A stretch of 64,000 bases of DNA from Turritopsis dohrnii (GCA_027922465.2 BQMF02000379.1:1-64000), one strand, 5' to 3'; counted from the first letter of the stretch, positions 32,331-44,111 are shown. The notes: generated from the letters alone by a model not told the origin. Program-made: numbers and translations.

Positions 32331-35300
32331 TCAGGAAGAATAATAATTTAAGAGAATTTCCTTACAATAGGATTTAAATATACCAAAGCTGAGTGAAGAG
32401 AGATCATGTTGTGATAACTGGTGTTGCATGTTGTTCCAAGAAATAATGCATTTATAGTGAATCGAATTTAAACCAAATATGGATGTTCTGATGAAAGGTC
32501 TGGAGAGGAGGCGGATAGAAGAGCCACGAGTGTTGTGAGCTGTTGGAAGGAATCGTAGATTGAAAAGATTGCGAATGTCAATAGGTGCAAGAGAGTTCAA
32601 AATTTCGTATATAAAAATTAAATTGGATAGATAAATAAAGTCAGAAACCCTGAGAATTTTTAGAGAATAAAGGAGTGGTTTTGAGGCATGTCTAAAATGA
32701 GAGAAAGAAATGAGGCGAAGAGCAGTTTTTTGGAGCTTGATAATGCGATGTTGTTTTGGTAGGGCTTGACTCCACACTTGACAAGCGTAATTGGTATGAG
32801 AAGAAAAAAGACTATGATAGGTATTAACTAAGATATTCCTGGGCAAAAAGTGTCTCAGGATCGAGAGCGCACCGTTAGTTTTCCTCAGTTTTAGGGCAAG
32901 ATAGCTAAAATGGGCTTCCCAGTTAAAGTGGGGGTCGAGAATTACTCCTAAATATCGAACAGAGTTTGCGAAATGTAATTTTCTCCCATTTAGTTTTAAT
33001 CTAACATCGTAGTCAAGCTGTTTATTTTTATGTCTGAAAAGGATAACCTCTGTTTTAGTAGCATTTAAAGAAATTTTGTTAGCATTTAGCCAATGTAGAA
33101 GTTGTTTGAGGTCTATATTAATATGCTTTTTAATCGATTTAAGATTAGGGCTAGAGTAGAGGAGACTAGTATCATCAGCAAAATGAAAAACAGTTGAGTG
33201 AAGGATTGAGTTGGCAAGATCATTAATGTAGATTAGAAGTAATAGTGGACCAAGCACAGAAACTTGAGGCACACCATGTTTTATTAAAGAGAAAGATGAC
33301 ATAACATTGGAAACAGACACAGATTGATAGCGATTTGATAAATAGGATTTGAACCAGGAGTTAGTAATTCCATAGTGGTTTAGTTTGCTTAAGAGAATTT
33401 CATGGTCTACAGTATCAAATGCTTTCTGAAGGTCTATGAATACACCACAAGAAAAATTACCTTTGTCAAGGTGTTTTCGAATGTTCTCAGTCAAACTGAT
33501 AAGAGCATGAATAGTAGAATACCTACTCCTGAATCCAAATTGCTTGTCAGCAAAAATTTCAAATTTGTCAAGAAAAGCCTGAAGTCGGTGACAGACAAGT
33601 TTCTCAAAAATTTTATCTACGTTAGAGAGAAGGGATATGGGTCTGTAGTTAATTACTTCCAGGGGAGACCCTTTGTTTTTGTAGACAGGAATTACTGTAG
33701 AAGATTTCAAAATTGTAGGAAATTCGCCACTTTGGAGAGACATATTAAATAGTTTTGCTAATACTATGGAGAATTCGTTGCTCAAGGAGGTTAGTAATAG
33801 ATTATGGATACTATAAGGACCAGTAGATTTGGTTATGTCAAGAGAGGTAATGATTTTATTTATTTCAGCTGGCAAAACTGGTGAAAAGAAGAAAGAGTTA
33901 GGATTCATGTTTTTTAAATAATTTTTAAAATTCTTGGAGCAGTATTTGATGTTGCCATGAATTTTATCAGCTATAGAAGAAAAGTAGTTGTTGAATGTAT
34001 ATGAAATTAAATGTGGATCAGAGGTGATCTTACCATCAACTTTTAGAGAGATATTGTTTGGGCAATTCTTTTTACTTCTTTTGTTGATGATTTCATTGAT
34101 ACCTTCCCATATTTTTTTATTGTTTCGAATATTTTTCTGGAAGTAACGATTGTAATGATTTTTCTTACTGTTTCTAATTAGGTTGACAATTCGATTACGA
34201 TATGATTTATAAAGGTGATGAAAATGCTTACCTAGGGCTTTATTACTAGAATTAATGAATTTTTTGTAATAGGAGTTTCTTAAAGAAATTGATTTCCTTA
34301 TACCAGCTGTTATCCATGGTTTAGATTTGTTTTTTAGTTGCCTACGACTTAACTTTTTTATTGGAGCATGGGAATCCACAAGTTTGTTTAATTTATCAAA
34401 GAAAAGGTTAAAAGAACTATTTACATTATCTACAGTTAAAAACAAATTATCCCAATTAATGTCATTGAAATCTTTTTTGAACCCTATTGTATCAAGTTTA
34501 TTCCAATCTCTATAAAAGTTATTTGATTTTTTCTCATCATTTTTAGTTACATCATTAAAAGATAATAAAAACTGTGGAAGATGATCGGAGATGGATAAAG
34601 TTAGGTTTCCAGAAATTGAATTACTTCCTAAAGAATGATTCATAAAAATATTATCAATTAGAGTCTTAGATGTTAGAGTTACACGAGTGGGAATATTTAC
34701 GTGAGGCAATAAAAAGTGGGACTGAAGAGGGTCTAGGAAAAAATTTACATTTGGATCAGTGTTTTGATTTAAAAGGTTAATATTGAAATCAGCCATAAGG
34801 ACTAGTGGCTTGCGTTCTTTGCTTATTTTTTCAAGAAAAGGATTTAGGAATAAATTAACGAAATCTTTTATATCCATCAATGGATGTTTGTATAAACAGC
34901 CAACCACAATGTTAGATTGCCTGGGTCTTTGGATTTCTATAAATGTTGACTCAAGATTTTTAGGGTCGAAAAGAATGTTGGAGAGGTCATTACGTGGAAC
35001 TGAAGTTAGAGAGGATAAAACATAAAGTGCAGTACCTCCAGCTTTTCCTGAGGCAGGGTTGAAGTAAGGAGTGTAATTTTCTAAATCAGGTGTAGAATGA
35101 CTTGACCTAGTTTCACTAAATCCTAGTACACTAAAATTATGACCTAATTGGTTAAGAGTGATATTAATTTCATCAAAATGCAGAGATAAGGAGTCACAAT
35201 TTAAATGGAAAAAGGAAAGACCTGATTCAGGTTTAAAAATGCGAGAAAGCTTTGATTGAAAGGAATTGACATCGTAATATTTGCAGTCAATGTTATCATA

Positions 35301-35594
35301 AAATTGCTCATCATCACTACTGCTAGTAGAGGAAGGTCCGGAAGGTGGAGCACAAGTTGAATTTATGCATGAAAAGAAATTTTCTTCAAATAGATGATCA
35401 GAACCAAACGGGAGGGTTTCAGAATTACACTTAAGACATGAACAGACTTCACTCGATTTGGATAGGGAGTCAAAATCGGAGGAGCTTAGCAAATTACATC
35501 TGGGATGAACCCAAGTTTGACAGAAATCACAAAAAATTGATTTAGAGTTTTTCCTAATTAATCCATTACATATCCCACAGAAGTACTTTTGCAT
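32331..35594 (-). CDS. LINE ORF2: PHD-like finger, endonuclease, reverse transcriptase
   Basis: One open frame of 1087 residues. Residues 6-56 form a PHD-like finger: CGIC, FCDFC, WVHPRC, then CLKC. The endonuclease follows: FFHLNCDSLSLHFDEI near 130, LGFSETRSS near 155, VLMADFNINLL near 250, DNIFMN near 300 and ISDHLPQF near 325. The RT holds VIPVYKNKGS, INYRPISLLS, QFGFRSRYSTIHAL, VFIDLQKAFDTVDHEIL (catalytic Asp), GVPQVSVLGPLLLLIYIND and FADDTSLLYS (catalytic FADD). It ends with the usual thumb and C-terminal IWNS-like region. The protein copies element RNA at a nick made by the endonuclease. Oddity: PQVS replaces the near-invariant PQGS, which probably weakens RT. An intact ORF of this length still indicates a young copy. 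Confidence 0.9.
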   Translation of the reverse strand: MQKYFCGICNGLIRKNSKSIFCDFCQTWVHPRCNLLSSSDFDSLSKSSEVCSCLKCNSETLPFGSDHLFEENFFSCINSTCAPPSGPSSTSSSDDEQFYDNIDCKYYDVNSFQSKLSRIFKPESGLSFFHLNCDSLSLHFDEINITLNQLGHNFSVLGFSETRSSHSTPDLENYTPYFNPASGKAGGTALYVLSSLTSVPRNDLSNILFDPKNLESTFIEIQRPRQSNIVVGCLYKHPLMDIKDFVNLFLNPFLEKISKERKPLVLMADFNINLLNQNTDPNVNFFLDPLQSHFLLPHVNIPTRVTLTSKTLIDNIFMNHSLGSNSISGNLTLSISDHLPQFLLSFNDVTKNDEKKSNNFYRDWNKLDTIGFKKDFNDINWDNLFLTVDNVNSSFNLFFDKLNKLVDSHAPIKKLSRRQLKNKSKPWITAGIRKSISLRNSYYKKFINSSNKALGKHFHHLYKSYRNRIVNLIRNSKKNHYNRYFQKNIRNNKKIWEGINEIINKRSKKNCPNNISLKVDGKITSDPHLISYTFNNYFSSIADKIHGNIKYCSKNFKNYLKNMNPNSFFFSPVLPAEINKIITSLDITKSTGPYSIHNLLLTSLSNEFSIVLAKLFNMSLQSGEFPTILKSSTVIPVYKNKGSPLEVINYRPISLLSNVDKIFEKLVCHRLQAFLDKFEIFADKQFGFRSRYSTIHALISLTENIRKHLDKGNFSCGVFIDLQKAFDTVDHEILLSKLNHYGITNSWFKSYLSNRYQSVSVSNVMSSFSLIKHGVPQVSVLGPLLLLIYINDLANSILHSTVFHFADDTSLLYSSPNLKSIKKHINIDLKQLLHWLNANKISLNATKTEVILFRHKNKQLDYDVRLKLNGRKLHFANSVRYLGVILDPHFNWEAHFSYLALKLRKTNGALSILRHFLPRNILVNTYHSLFSSHTNYACQVWSQALPKQHRIIKLQKTALRLISFSHFRHASKPLLYSLKILRVSDFIYLSNLIFIYEILNSLAPIDIRNLFNLRFLPTAHNTRGSSIRLLSRPFIRTSIFGLNSIHYKCIISWNNMQHQLSQHDLSSLSFGIFKSYCKEILLNYYSS

Positions 35595-35832
35595 TTTGTA
35601 GAAACACTAGCAAACACAAAACTTATGCTAAATCAAGAAAAATGGCCAGAGAAACAGCATTTTGTAGTCAAAACTAGAAAGGCAGCAAACAACAACAGCT
35701 ACCCCCACAGATCTGCCATTTTAAAATTTTGTGAGGCGCAAATAAAAAACAAATCGTGCCATAAGCAAGAATGGCGCCCGAAACAAAGGCTGGATTACTT
35801 TAAACATAAGTTTACCAGAAAATGAAAAAAGA

Positions 35833-36316
35833 TTACTCATCTGTAGAAGAGACAGGAAACAGCTCGTCAAAGATGTCCATGTGAAAAATTTTCACAGGCT
35901 TAGAGTTTACAGAGATTTTGATATGGGGCACGCCATAAAAAGTCCAATAACGTTCAATTTTCCCCTCCTTGTGTAGCGCAACACATTCTTTCCAAATGTC
36001 TACGTAAGCTGGACATAAGTTCTCATTGATATAGAGATTGAAACGGTCAAGGCCGATTGACGAAAAGTTTTTGTTTTTGAGTTCTTTGCGTTTTTTTTAG
36101 GAGCTTCATACAGTTTTTCCGATTAACGAAACGAACAATAGTTCGTTTAGGAAGACCTTTAGGGTTCTTTTTAGGTGCTGGAAGTCTATGACATGCTTCT
36201 ATGTCACTGGGAGCAATAGGGACATTCAGGTTTTGACAGAGCTCGATTACCTTGTTTTCTAAATTATCATCGGTAATGTCGTCTGGTATCCCAGCGATTT
36301 CAATATTGTTACGCAT
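35833..36316 (-). pseudogene. LINE ORF1 with RRM-like domain, homopolymer frameshift
   Basis: The first frame (36316-36047) encodes RNNIEIAGIPDDITDDNLE, IEACHRLPAPKKNPKG and TIVRFVNRKNCMKLLKK, the RRM-like core of LINE ORF1 proteins that bind element RNA. The continuation (KNKNFSSIGLDRFNLYIN..., ENLCPAYVDIWKECVAL, then to a stop at 35833) is in another frame. The switch lies at a run of eight A on the coding strand (about 36092-36099). The N-terminus is cut off by 5' truncation. Confidence 0.8.
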
Positions 36317-37490
36317 GAAATATTTAAAAAAAATACAAACAAATGCCTTTCTAAAATACTTAAATGAGTGGCAAGAGGAGACAATGACTGTATCAGGGAC
36401 AAAAACAGATATAGCAGAGTTTTGAAAGTATTAGAATTACTGGTGATTAATGTTCCTGCTTATATAAATCAATGATAAAAATTCCTGACTTGATATTGTA
36501 ATTATTCTTTGATTTGAATCCTCTAATAATTCATGGAGGTAGAAAAAATACCTCCATGAATAATTTAAGTGCAGAATGGTAGGCTAGATATGTAGCTACC
36601 CCTTTTATTGAGGTTTATATATCTGCATTTCAATGCATTGCTTTAATCATCAAGCTGGAGCCATTGTTATTTTACTTGGATGGAATTGAAGACTGTTTGT
36701 CCAATAAACTGAATCTTTTGCAAGCAAATAGTGCGCAGTGGCTGTGTTGGTAATCCCAGCTTAGAACGATATGTTCAATAAAAGAAAGTTAATTGTTGTC
36801 AAGTCAGATATGATAACTGGCAATGCATGAAGATACAAGATGATGTATAAGAAAGAGAATAAACTTCAATATTATTGCTGGAAAAGTGTTATCAAAGAGA
36901 CAAAAATGCTGATTTTGGATGTTTTATTGTTCAGTTATGGGTAAATATATACTTTTGTGTTGAGACAAATTGCCTGCACATTACAGAAAATACATTCTTA
37001 TGTAAAAAATAAGAAAAATGCTATTAACCGTCACTTCCTTTAATGAACAAATAAACACATGGTTTCAAACCCATTTTTGCTGTGCTTAAAAAAATGTGGT
37101 TATATTCTCAGAAATGTAGTATGTCTTCTTGTATATCGTACTGTTGAGTATTATTTCATTGTATTTTACATATACATTGTCTATTTTATTTGGTATATAT
37201 AGTTATCTAATTAATTTATTTTATATAAATATATTTTGAGCATGCTGCATGGAAGAAGATAAAAAAATTCAGAAACTTTTCTATTATTATATTCAATTTT
37301 TCCCTTTGAGAACTACACATCATTACTCTAAACCTTTGGTTCTTTTTGTCTTGTTAGGCATGCTAATCTAGGTTCTAAATTCTTAATCCTTCTGTTCTTG
37401 GTCATTTTTTCAGCTTTTTAGATTTTCAGGGTTTTTTTTTTTGTTTTTCCCCATGTTTTTATATTTGCATTCTCTAAGTATTTGAACTCC
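36317..37490. other. Intergenic, no gene seen
   Basis: AT-rich sequence. A short perfect inverted pair ATTCATGGAGGTA / TACCTCCATGAAT sits at about 36530-36561. No ORF or exon that I would defend. Confidence 0.5.
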
Positions 37491-37495
37491 TACTA

Positions 37496-37597
37496 CCTTA
37501 AAGGAAGAAATTTTGGGGGGAAGAAATTTTGGCGGTTTTTGAAGCAATCCACCAAATCGGCCAAAATTTCTCCCTGCCAAAATTTCTTCCCTTAAGG
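37496..37597. mobile_element. 102-bp MITE with TA target duplication
   Basis: Ends CCTTAAAGGAAGAAATTTTG and CAAAATTTCTTCCCTTAAGG, with TA on each side (37494-37495 and 37598-37599). Inner arms repeat GAAGAAATTTTGGCGG and GGCCAAAATTTCTCCC. No coding capacity; fits a Tc1/mariner-type or related MITE. Downstream, 37598-38285 has no gene. Confidence 0.85.
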
Positions 37598-38289
37598 TAG
37601 TTAATTATCAGAGAATAATTTTAGTTCATTATATATTAGCATACATTTCTCTTCTCTGAAAGTGCTCGACAGTCAGGAGCAATTTTACTTTATTTTAAAA
37701 CCACTTCAGTCAGCTGATAAATCCGTGAAGGAAGAAACTTAAAGTTCAACGAAAAATAGTTTTCTTCTTTCATACTTTTATAAGTATATACGTTTATATT
37801 TATATATAAGACAAAAAAGACACACAAGAAATTTTCACAATATTTCGATTTATTAAAAATCTTTGTCAAGTGTTATGTTTATATTATACATACATGCAGT
37901 AGTAGGTTCACATCAGTATTGTACTGCATTTTTCAACGACCTTCTTTACCAAATAAATTATTTCCCTCAAAATAAAACATGTCTTTTTTTCAAAGCAGGC
38001 GTTCTAAATATATATAAGCTAACGTTTGGGTAATTTTTAAGATGCTGAGCATATTACCCAGTTCACTTGTACACTTTTCCTCTTGATCAAAATCCCAAAT
38101 CAAAATCTTGTAGCTTCGAACACTACTCCGCGTATAGCTAGGATAAAAAACAAGTCAAACAGAAGTTTGCACGATTTATTTCACGTCTTTTCATTGGTTG
38201 AAAATACGCTTTCAAGCAACTTATTTGGCGAAAAAAAACAATCACATACATTCCTGAAATTCCTGACAACACACATAGAACATAGCAAA

Positions 38290-38590
38290 ATCTATCGCTC
38301 TGCATCCAGCTACGCTTTAACATATCCCTGCACAATTTAACTTCCCGTCCGTAAGTCATAAATTTTTATATTAATCACAAAGGGATACTTTTACAGTACA
38401 CGGTATGGAGACAATGGGGAAGACAATGGAATAACATTCAAAGTTGAATGCTCACGTAGTCATTATATCCAACGTATTCCCAATTATATTAAATGTTGCA
38501 AAATCTATCACCCCCAGTTTTCATCAAATCCTTACAAGTTTGTAAACACGAGAAGCATACGACCTAAGTGACTTTAAAAGATTATATCTT
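38290..38590 (-). repeat. Inverted duplicate of 30950-31130
   Basis: Opposite-strand partner of the repeat at 30950-31130, with the same two conserved blocks farther apart. The following 38600-40230 has no supported gene; it contains a G-rich non-coding stretch at about 39410-39560. Confidence 0.75.
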
Positions 38591-40237
38591 GCGATCTATT
38601 TTACTTTTTTGAAAAATTATTTCGCTTTTTGAACGATCAAAGATTGAAGTTTTTTTCACAAAAAATTGAGCTGTTTTGTTCTGTTCTATAAAAAGCTCGT
38701 TTTTTTTCTTCCTCGTTTCTATTTTCATTATTCTTCCAAATTTTTTATATCATGAAAAAGTGCTTTTTAAGCTTGACACAGCGCAAAAAGAATTTTTGAA
38801 ATATCTCATAAACTTCAAATTTGCCAAGCATTTATAAAAACTGTGCAAGCTCATTTGAAACGCACTTTAATACTAAAGTAACATGAAAATACTTTGAGGG
38901 TAAAGAGAGCACTAACTCACTATCAAATTCAATATAAAAACTTGGCTGTTAAGTTTTCATTTGACATCACCACTTTATTCCCTTGTATATGAATTCGCCC
39001 TTTTATTGGATGGTAAAATTTTGGGAGCTTTTCAGAGTTTTAGTAAAATTCAATCCACCGAAAAACTTAGCTATAAAAGCAGTTCATGGTGTTTCTTTTG
39101 TGAAAAGTATTTCTCTACAACAGTTACAATATATATATCTATATATGATCAATAATAAATAAACAGTCCTTTAGAATTCATAGACATTCGTTTTCGTACA
39201 TACAATGTTTTTAAAGTAAAACTGAGTATTTGCTGTATCTGAAGATCAGAGGCGGACATTGTGCTTGCTGGCACTTGCTGCGTGAAATTGTACTCTCTTC
39301 AGTTTTTTCTGGCCTGTTGTTTCTTTTTTAGTCACGATTAAAATTTGAAAAAATCCAAGCCAGTTTCTGCTTGTCTCTGTAATAATTATAAAATTACAAG
39401 CCCCCACAAAATATTTGAGAAAACCCCCTTCCCCCTGATCTCAATGTTGTATGAAGTGCTGATAGGCTTCCCACTACTTTTCTTCACCCCAGAAACATTC
39501 TGTTATCTTTCAACATAAGCAACATTGAATTTGGGGGCAGAGGGGGACCTGGCTTATCAAATTGCAGGGGCATTTTCCCTTTTAAAACCAATATTTTAAG
39601 TTTTCCCAATATATTTTGTGGAGGGTTGTCTGAAAATTTCAAAGTTAAATGCTTGATTGCTTGGCAACCGTGTGTGATTTTTGGTTCTGTAACTACCATT
39701 GACATTAAAATTGCAGTGATAAACAGTTTTTTGAAATATCCGTAATGGCGGACTTAGTTGTGACAGTTTGGCTTTGCACCATGTGGATCTTCTTTTTGTT
39801 GGAAAACCTAAACAGTTCTTCATATAACTAACTTGTTTCGATCATATGGACATAATTTTCGTGTCTCTCTTTCCCGGAAAACCTCTCTTTCTTGGAAGAA
39901 ACGTTTTCTTTCCAAAGTAAACAAAGAAAATTAGCAGTTTGATATTCCCCCCTTGGATGAAGACAGAATATAGAAAGACTCCTTTGAAATGCCTGTACAT
40001 TTTAAGATATCTGCATCAGGAGATGAACATATCAGGAAGAACAGTTTGCAAAATATACCCAATGTATTCATCATCAAGTATTTATTGACATGCTAAGAAA
40101 GCTACCTATTCTGTCTGGCAACTCATCACAAAGATCCACAAAAAAAGGGAAATCTACCCGGACTAACTAAAAGAAATAAGTGTTCTCTTATCCGTCAAAT
40201 ACCCAAGTTGCCAGCTGATGTTAGTTCATTCACTGTA

Positions 40238-40256
40238 AAAAAAAAAAAAAAAAAAA
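40238..40256. repeat. Poly-A run
   Basis: A stretch of about 19 A. It may be an old retrocopy tail, but the sequence before it does not read as a gene. Confidence 0.7.
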
Positions 40257-40378
40257 TGGCGTGTCGCAGCAGACATACGCAAAGATTTACACGATTCATG
40301 ATATGAAACTGTCCATTTTGAAGACCTTGTTCTTATGAGAGAACTATAATAAGTAATTTTAAACTTAGGGATATCATT

Positions 40379-40617
40379 GTACACGTTACACACACGTTAC
40401 ACACACGTTACATTTAATGTTCTAAGAAATCTATAGGGAATTTGACACGTTACACACGTTACACACTTTTTTATAAAAAGATATGTATTTGTTTTTTAAA
40501 AAGAAGTTGATGTAACGTGTGTAACGTGTTCCAAAACAGTGTACTTTATTGAAAAGTCAGCCAAAAAACAAGTGTAACGTGTGCGTAACGTGTGTGTAAC
40601 GTGTGTAACGTGTGAAA
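40379..40617. repeat. Inverted arrays of CACGTTACAC / GTGTAACGTG
   Basis: The left half (40379-40468) has several CACACGTTACAC words. The right half (40513-40615) has as many GTGTAACGTGTG words in the opposite sense. The middle is unrelated AT-rich sequence. The arrangement could fold as one long hairpin, be an inverted-repeat element, or be a cluster of protein-binding sites. Confidence 0.8.
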
Positions 40618-41271
40618 CACTTCTGTTTCTACTTTCATTATGTCACATTTTGTTTTGTTTGAGCCATCATACACTGACAAGATGTCCTAAGTAGCAGTCG
40701 TAACTAAGCACAAGTCCATAAACTAAATAAACAAAACCCCTTTTATATAATCTATACCTAATACATGAGGCAATGACTTAAACTGGACTCCAAGACTGTT
40801 TCTCAATGGTAGTAAAGGAGTACAGGGAATTGTAAGCACAATTATTTTGATGATGAGATATTTCCTTCAAGATAATGACCTTGTATTTCACTGTCTATAG
40901 TATATATAGTCCAGTTTATTTCTGCTGCCTTCAAATACTTGATACATTTTTCTTTGGCCTGAATAATCATAACTGTATGTTTGTACATACTTTCTATAGC
41001 TTTGACTATCAATGGCGTGGCACAGTGACATGCATAACCATTTTAAACTTGTATGGGATACATTAGCAGCTCAAACTTGATGGTATGCTTATTTGTTTAT
41101 CTTTTTAATAAGACTGTTTGGAAACCATGACTGACCTTTGTGTGGCCATGTAGATCTGTTTTTTGGCCAGAAAGTCTTTGTGAAATGCCTGTGTGTTATT
41201 GAAATGCAGTAAATAGAGATCTTTTTAATATTTTGTAGTAATAAAATAATATACTCTTCTTATAAAAAAAA

Positions 41272-41362
41272 AGTGGTGACGTGTGGTGACGTGTTACAAT
41301 TCCCAATGAAAACACTCTTTACAGTTGGTGACGTGTTGGTGACGTGTTGGTGACGTGTCGCA
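41272..41362 (+). repeat. Direct array of GGTGACGTGT
   Basis: GTGGTGACGTGTGGTGACGT at 41274-41293, then three spaced TTGGTGACGTG words at about 41325-41358. The word contains TGACGTG, the core recognised by ATF/XBP1-type bZIP factors; that reading is inference. Confidence 0.75.
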
Positions 41363-41529
41363 AAACGTTGTTTTGGATATTTTAGAAATGTGACCTACTG
41401 CAACAAGCGAAAAATTCCTTCCTTGACTAAGCACTTAAGGCTTTGCGTAAAACCAAGTGCGTCCCACTGACTGTCATCCATTTTGGTGTTCACTTAGTTT
41501 TGTTTACACAGCTTGAAAGAAAAAAGTTT

Positions 41530-41715
41530 CTGTTGAGTTCACACACATTTTGTATATATTTTCATAGACAAATTTATAATTATATATTATGTTATTATTA
41601 TGACACGTATATATAGGGTATATCTGTTCTTGTCAGAGAAAAATTATCTTTCTGTTTTATGTTCACATACATTTGGTATATATTTTGCTAGACGACTTTG
41701 TATTGTTCATCATTT
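41530..41715 (+). repeat. Diverged direct repeat pair
   Basis: TTCACACACATTTTGTATAT (41540) and TTCACATACATTTGGTATAT (41662) each sit in about 50 bp of similar sequence, 122 bp apart. Nothing coding is seen. Confidence 0.5.
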
Positions 41716-41993
41716 GACCCAGTATGCCACGTAAACTTTGGTTATTTCTTGTATCACATATTCTTGACAGCATGTTTAGAGTATGTACATGTTTGAATTG
41801 ACAAATATTGACAAACTGCAAAAGCCTGTTTTGCAGTAGGGCCATGTTCTTTTGTTTTGATTTTGTGTAAAATTACACGAACTGTGACAAGGGGCAACCT
41901 GGCTGCCAACACATGTTGTGGGAGATGTCAGTCTTGAAAGAATGTGTCGTTTTACTAGGAAGACCCCTTTCCATTTTTATTCTTAAAATTCAG

Positions 41994-42187
41994 ACAATCC
42001 CGGACAAAAATTGTGGCAAAACTGATGTTTTTCATGAAAAATTCAAATACTCCCTCCCCCAGCATCAATGTTTTGAGTTGTGTCCAGCCAGAGGTTCCAA
42101 CAAACATTGATAACATTGATGGTGGGGGAAGGGGGGCCTCATGACGTGAATTTCATGCTTTTGCCACAATATTTTGTCCGGGATTGT
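41994..42187. mobile_element. MITE with ACAATCCCGGAC termini
   Basis: A 194-bp element: ACAATCCCGGACAAAA at the left and TTTTGTCCGGGATTGT at the right, with the arms continuing TTGTGGCAAAA / TTTTGCCACAA. Target duplication not resolved. Confidence 0.75.
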
Positions 42188-42413
42188 AGGGTTATTGACT
42201 CTGAGGTTCTCACATATTTGTATTCCACGATTCCTCGTTGACAATTTTTGCGTCTGATAAAATGTTTCTTTTGATCACTTTTTAATAATGAGTTTGTTTG
42301 AGGAAATAATACTCTGCTGAAGGGAATTACGTTAATAATATAAGGTGTTTGAAAAAAATGATAACAAGAAATATTATCGCTGTTTTTAAAGTAAATATCC
42401 AATTTATTCATTG

Positions 42414-42650
42414 CCCCCACAGCGAGCGTAAACGAGCTAGGAGGCATAGTAGTTTCACGAGATAGGCGAATGTCAGTTTCCGATTTTGTTCTTCATCTTC
42501 ATCATCCTCATCATCATCCTCCAACTTTTCGTGTTGACGTTACACGGTGGTATACAGTTTTTAGCTGACTTTGCTTTTTTCCCGTTTCACAACCTCGAAC
42601 CCAGGGTTTCTTGCCTTTTTGATATACGGATGGAGGCGAAGAAGAGCCTG
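42414..42650 (+). repeat. Dispersed repeat family B, copy 1
   Basis: Starts CAGCGAGCGTAAACGAGC, has a TCATCATCC microsatellite, then GTGTTGACGTTACACGGTGG, and ends in the AACCTCGAACCCAGGGTTTC core. The first part recurs at 62330-62500 and the core at 54820-54893 (inverted) and 17478-17532 (inverted). From 42651 to 44110 I see no gene. Confidence 0.75.
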
Positions 42651-44111
42651 GTTCCGGCTGCTGCGTTCTCTGATTTCATTGGTTCAGCAGGATTCTCAAA
42701 TAATTTAAGCAGCGCGTTGTTTATCAAAATGGTAAACGCAGAAGCAAGAATGAAAGTCCGAGCACGTGGTTTGGAAGAGAAAATTTTATAAATTCATTGT
42801 TTTTGGAAAACCATTATATTTTTGTTTTTCCTTAATTGGCATACATTCCAACTTATCAACCCTTCATCTACATGTGTTTTTGGCCAAACTTGATAGGATA
42901 ATAATGATTTTAATAAAATATTTTTTAGTTAAAAAAGGCTGCCAGTGTGACTTTTAGTTCTCTGACTAATTTGTGCCGTTCCTTCCCCATAATTTTCAAG
43001 TGGCATATCAGTTGACTGATGAATATAATTTTTTAGTTAAATGTACGAAGAGTTATTGAAAATTACTCCTAAAAAAAGTCTATTCTCGAAAACCTAGAGT
43101 TGGAGGAACATGCAGATTGTGCAGTCTTACTGTTACTGACAACAGCTTTTTGTTGAAAGTACAATCTGTGTCTGGTGAAAAGAAAAAACTTAAGCAGGAA
43201 AATTTCAACGGTATGTGGTGTAAACATACAAGTTGGTGACGGCTTTTCAGAAACTATGTTTCTTGGAGAAAATCTTAAATCAGAGAAGAGAAGTCAAATT
43301 GAATAAAGACAAAAATTTTCCATTAAACGAATGTCTGCTGGTTCACCTGAAACCAGCACGTAACCACCTGCAAAATCAATGGTTACTACAATAGAATCGA
43401 AAAAGCATCTTAATTTTGACACAACACAATTTTCCTTTACAAATTTAAATACCAATAAAAAAGTCAACATACATACATCTGCATATCATAAACACTATGA
43501 TGAAATCATAACTATGTCAATAACACTGATGCAAGAAAAAAAATCCGGTCAGCTTTAAATACAAAACAACCACTGGCCATTGTTGGGGTCATTAACGATC
43601 ATTGCCCACACATATATACTTTTGGGTATAAAACGACATATTTTCAAAGAAAACATCAATTTAAAAATTGTTTGTGTCAGAAAAGGTTCGCCATCAGTCT
43701 TGAAACAAACTACATATGAAGGGTTAACACAATTCGATTTTAGTACAACGTCTAATACAGTTTTGCAGCAAAAATGTAAGGTTTGCTGTTACTGGTATAT
43801 AAAAACCAATTAAAAAACAAATGTTATGTAAAATAAATAGCTACATTTATATTTTTATAGTTTAGTTTGTAATTGTCATTGATCTTAATTCTGACTTCCT
43901 AATTCCAAAGGTGAAAATAAATAAAGATCATGATTATAACAGAGTAGAATTTTTTGTTTTAGTTTGATCCACAGTGATGTGCAGTGTTTTTAAGTTAAAA
44001 ATATTTTAAACTTGCTTTGACTTACATTCCATATTGTTTGTTATTCTGAATTAGGAACATTGACAGTACTACTTTATTATAAATATTATATGAAAAGCTA
44101 GATATCTTATT

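Larger units (their letters stand above)
31930..36316 (-). mobile_element. CR1/L2-type LINE, 5'-truncated
   Basis: A near-complete non-LTR retrotransposon in minus orientation: ORF1 remnant (36316-35833), about 240 bp of linker, ORF2 (35594-32331), and a 3' UTR ending in AAATAAATAAAT-type repeats near 31980-31930. A second A-rich zone lies at 32130-32215. The 5' end stops inside ORF1 at about 36316, so the copy is truncated. I could not fix target-site duplications. Confidence 0.8.

Noticed and set aside
33402..35025. Plus-strand ORFs of 60-116 residues at 33.4-35.0 kb
   Set aside because: They lie antisense to the LINE ORF2 and have no family features.
40238..40256. Processed pseudogene ending in poly-A
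   Set aside because: The upstream sequence shows no reading frame or gene similarity.
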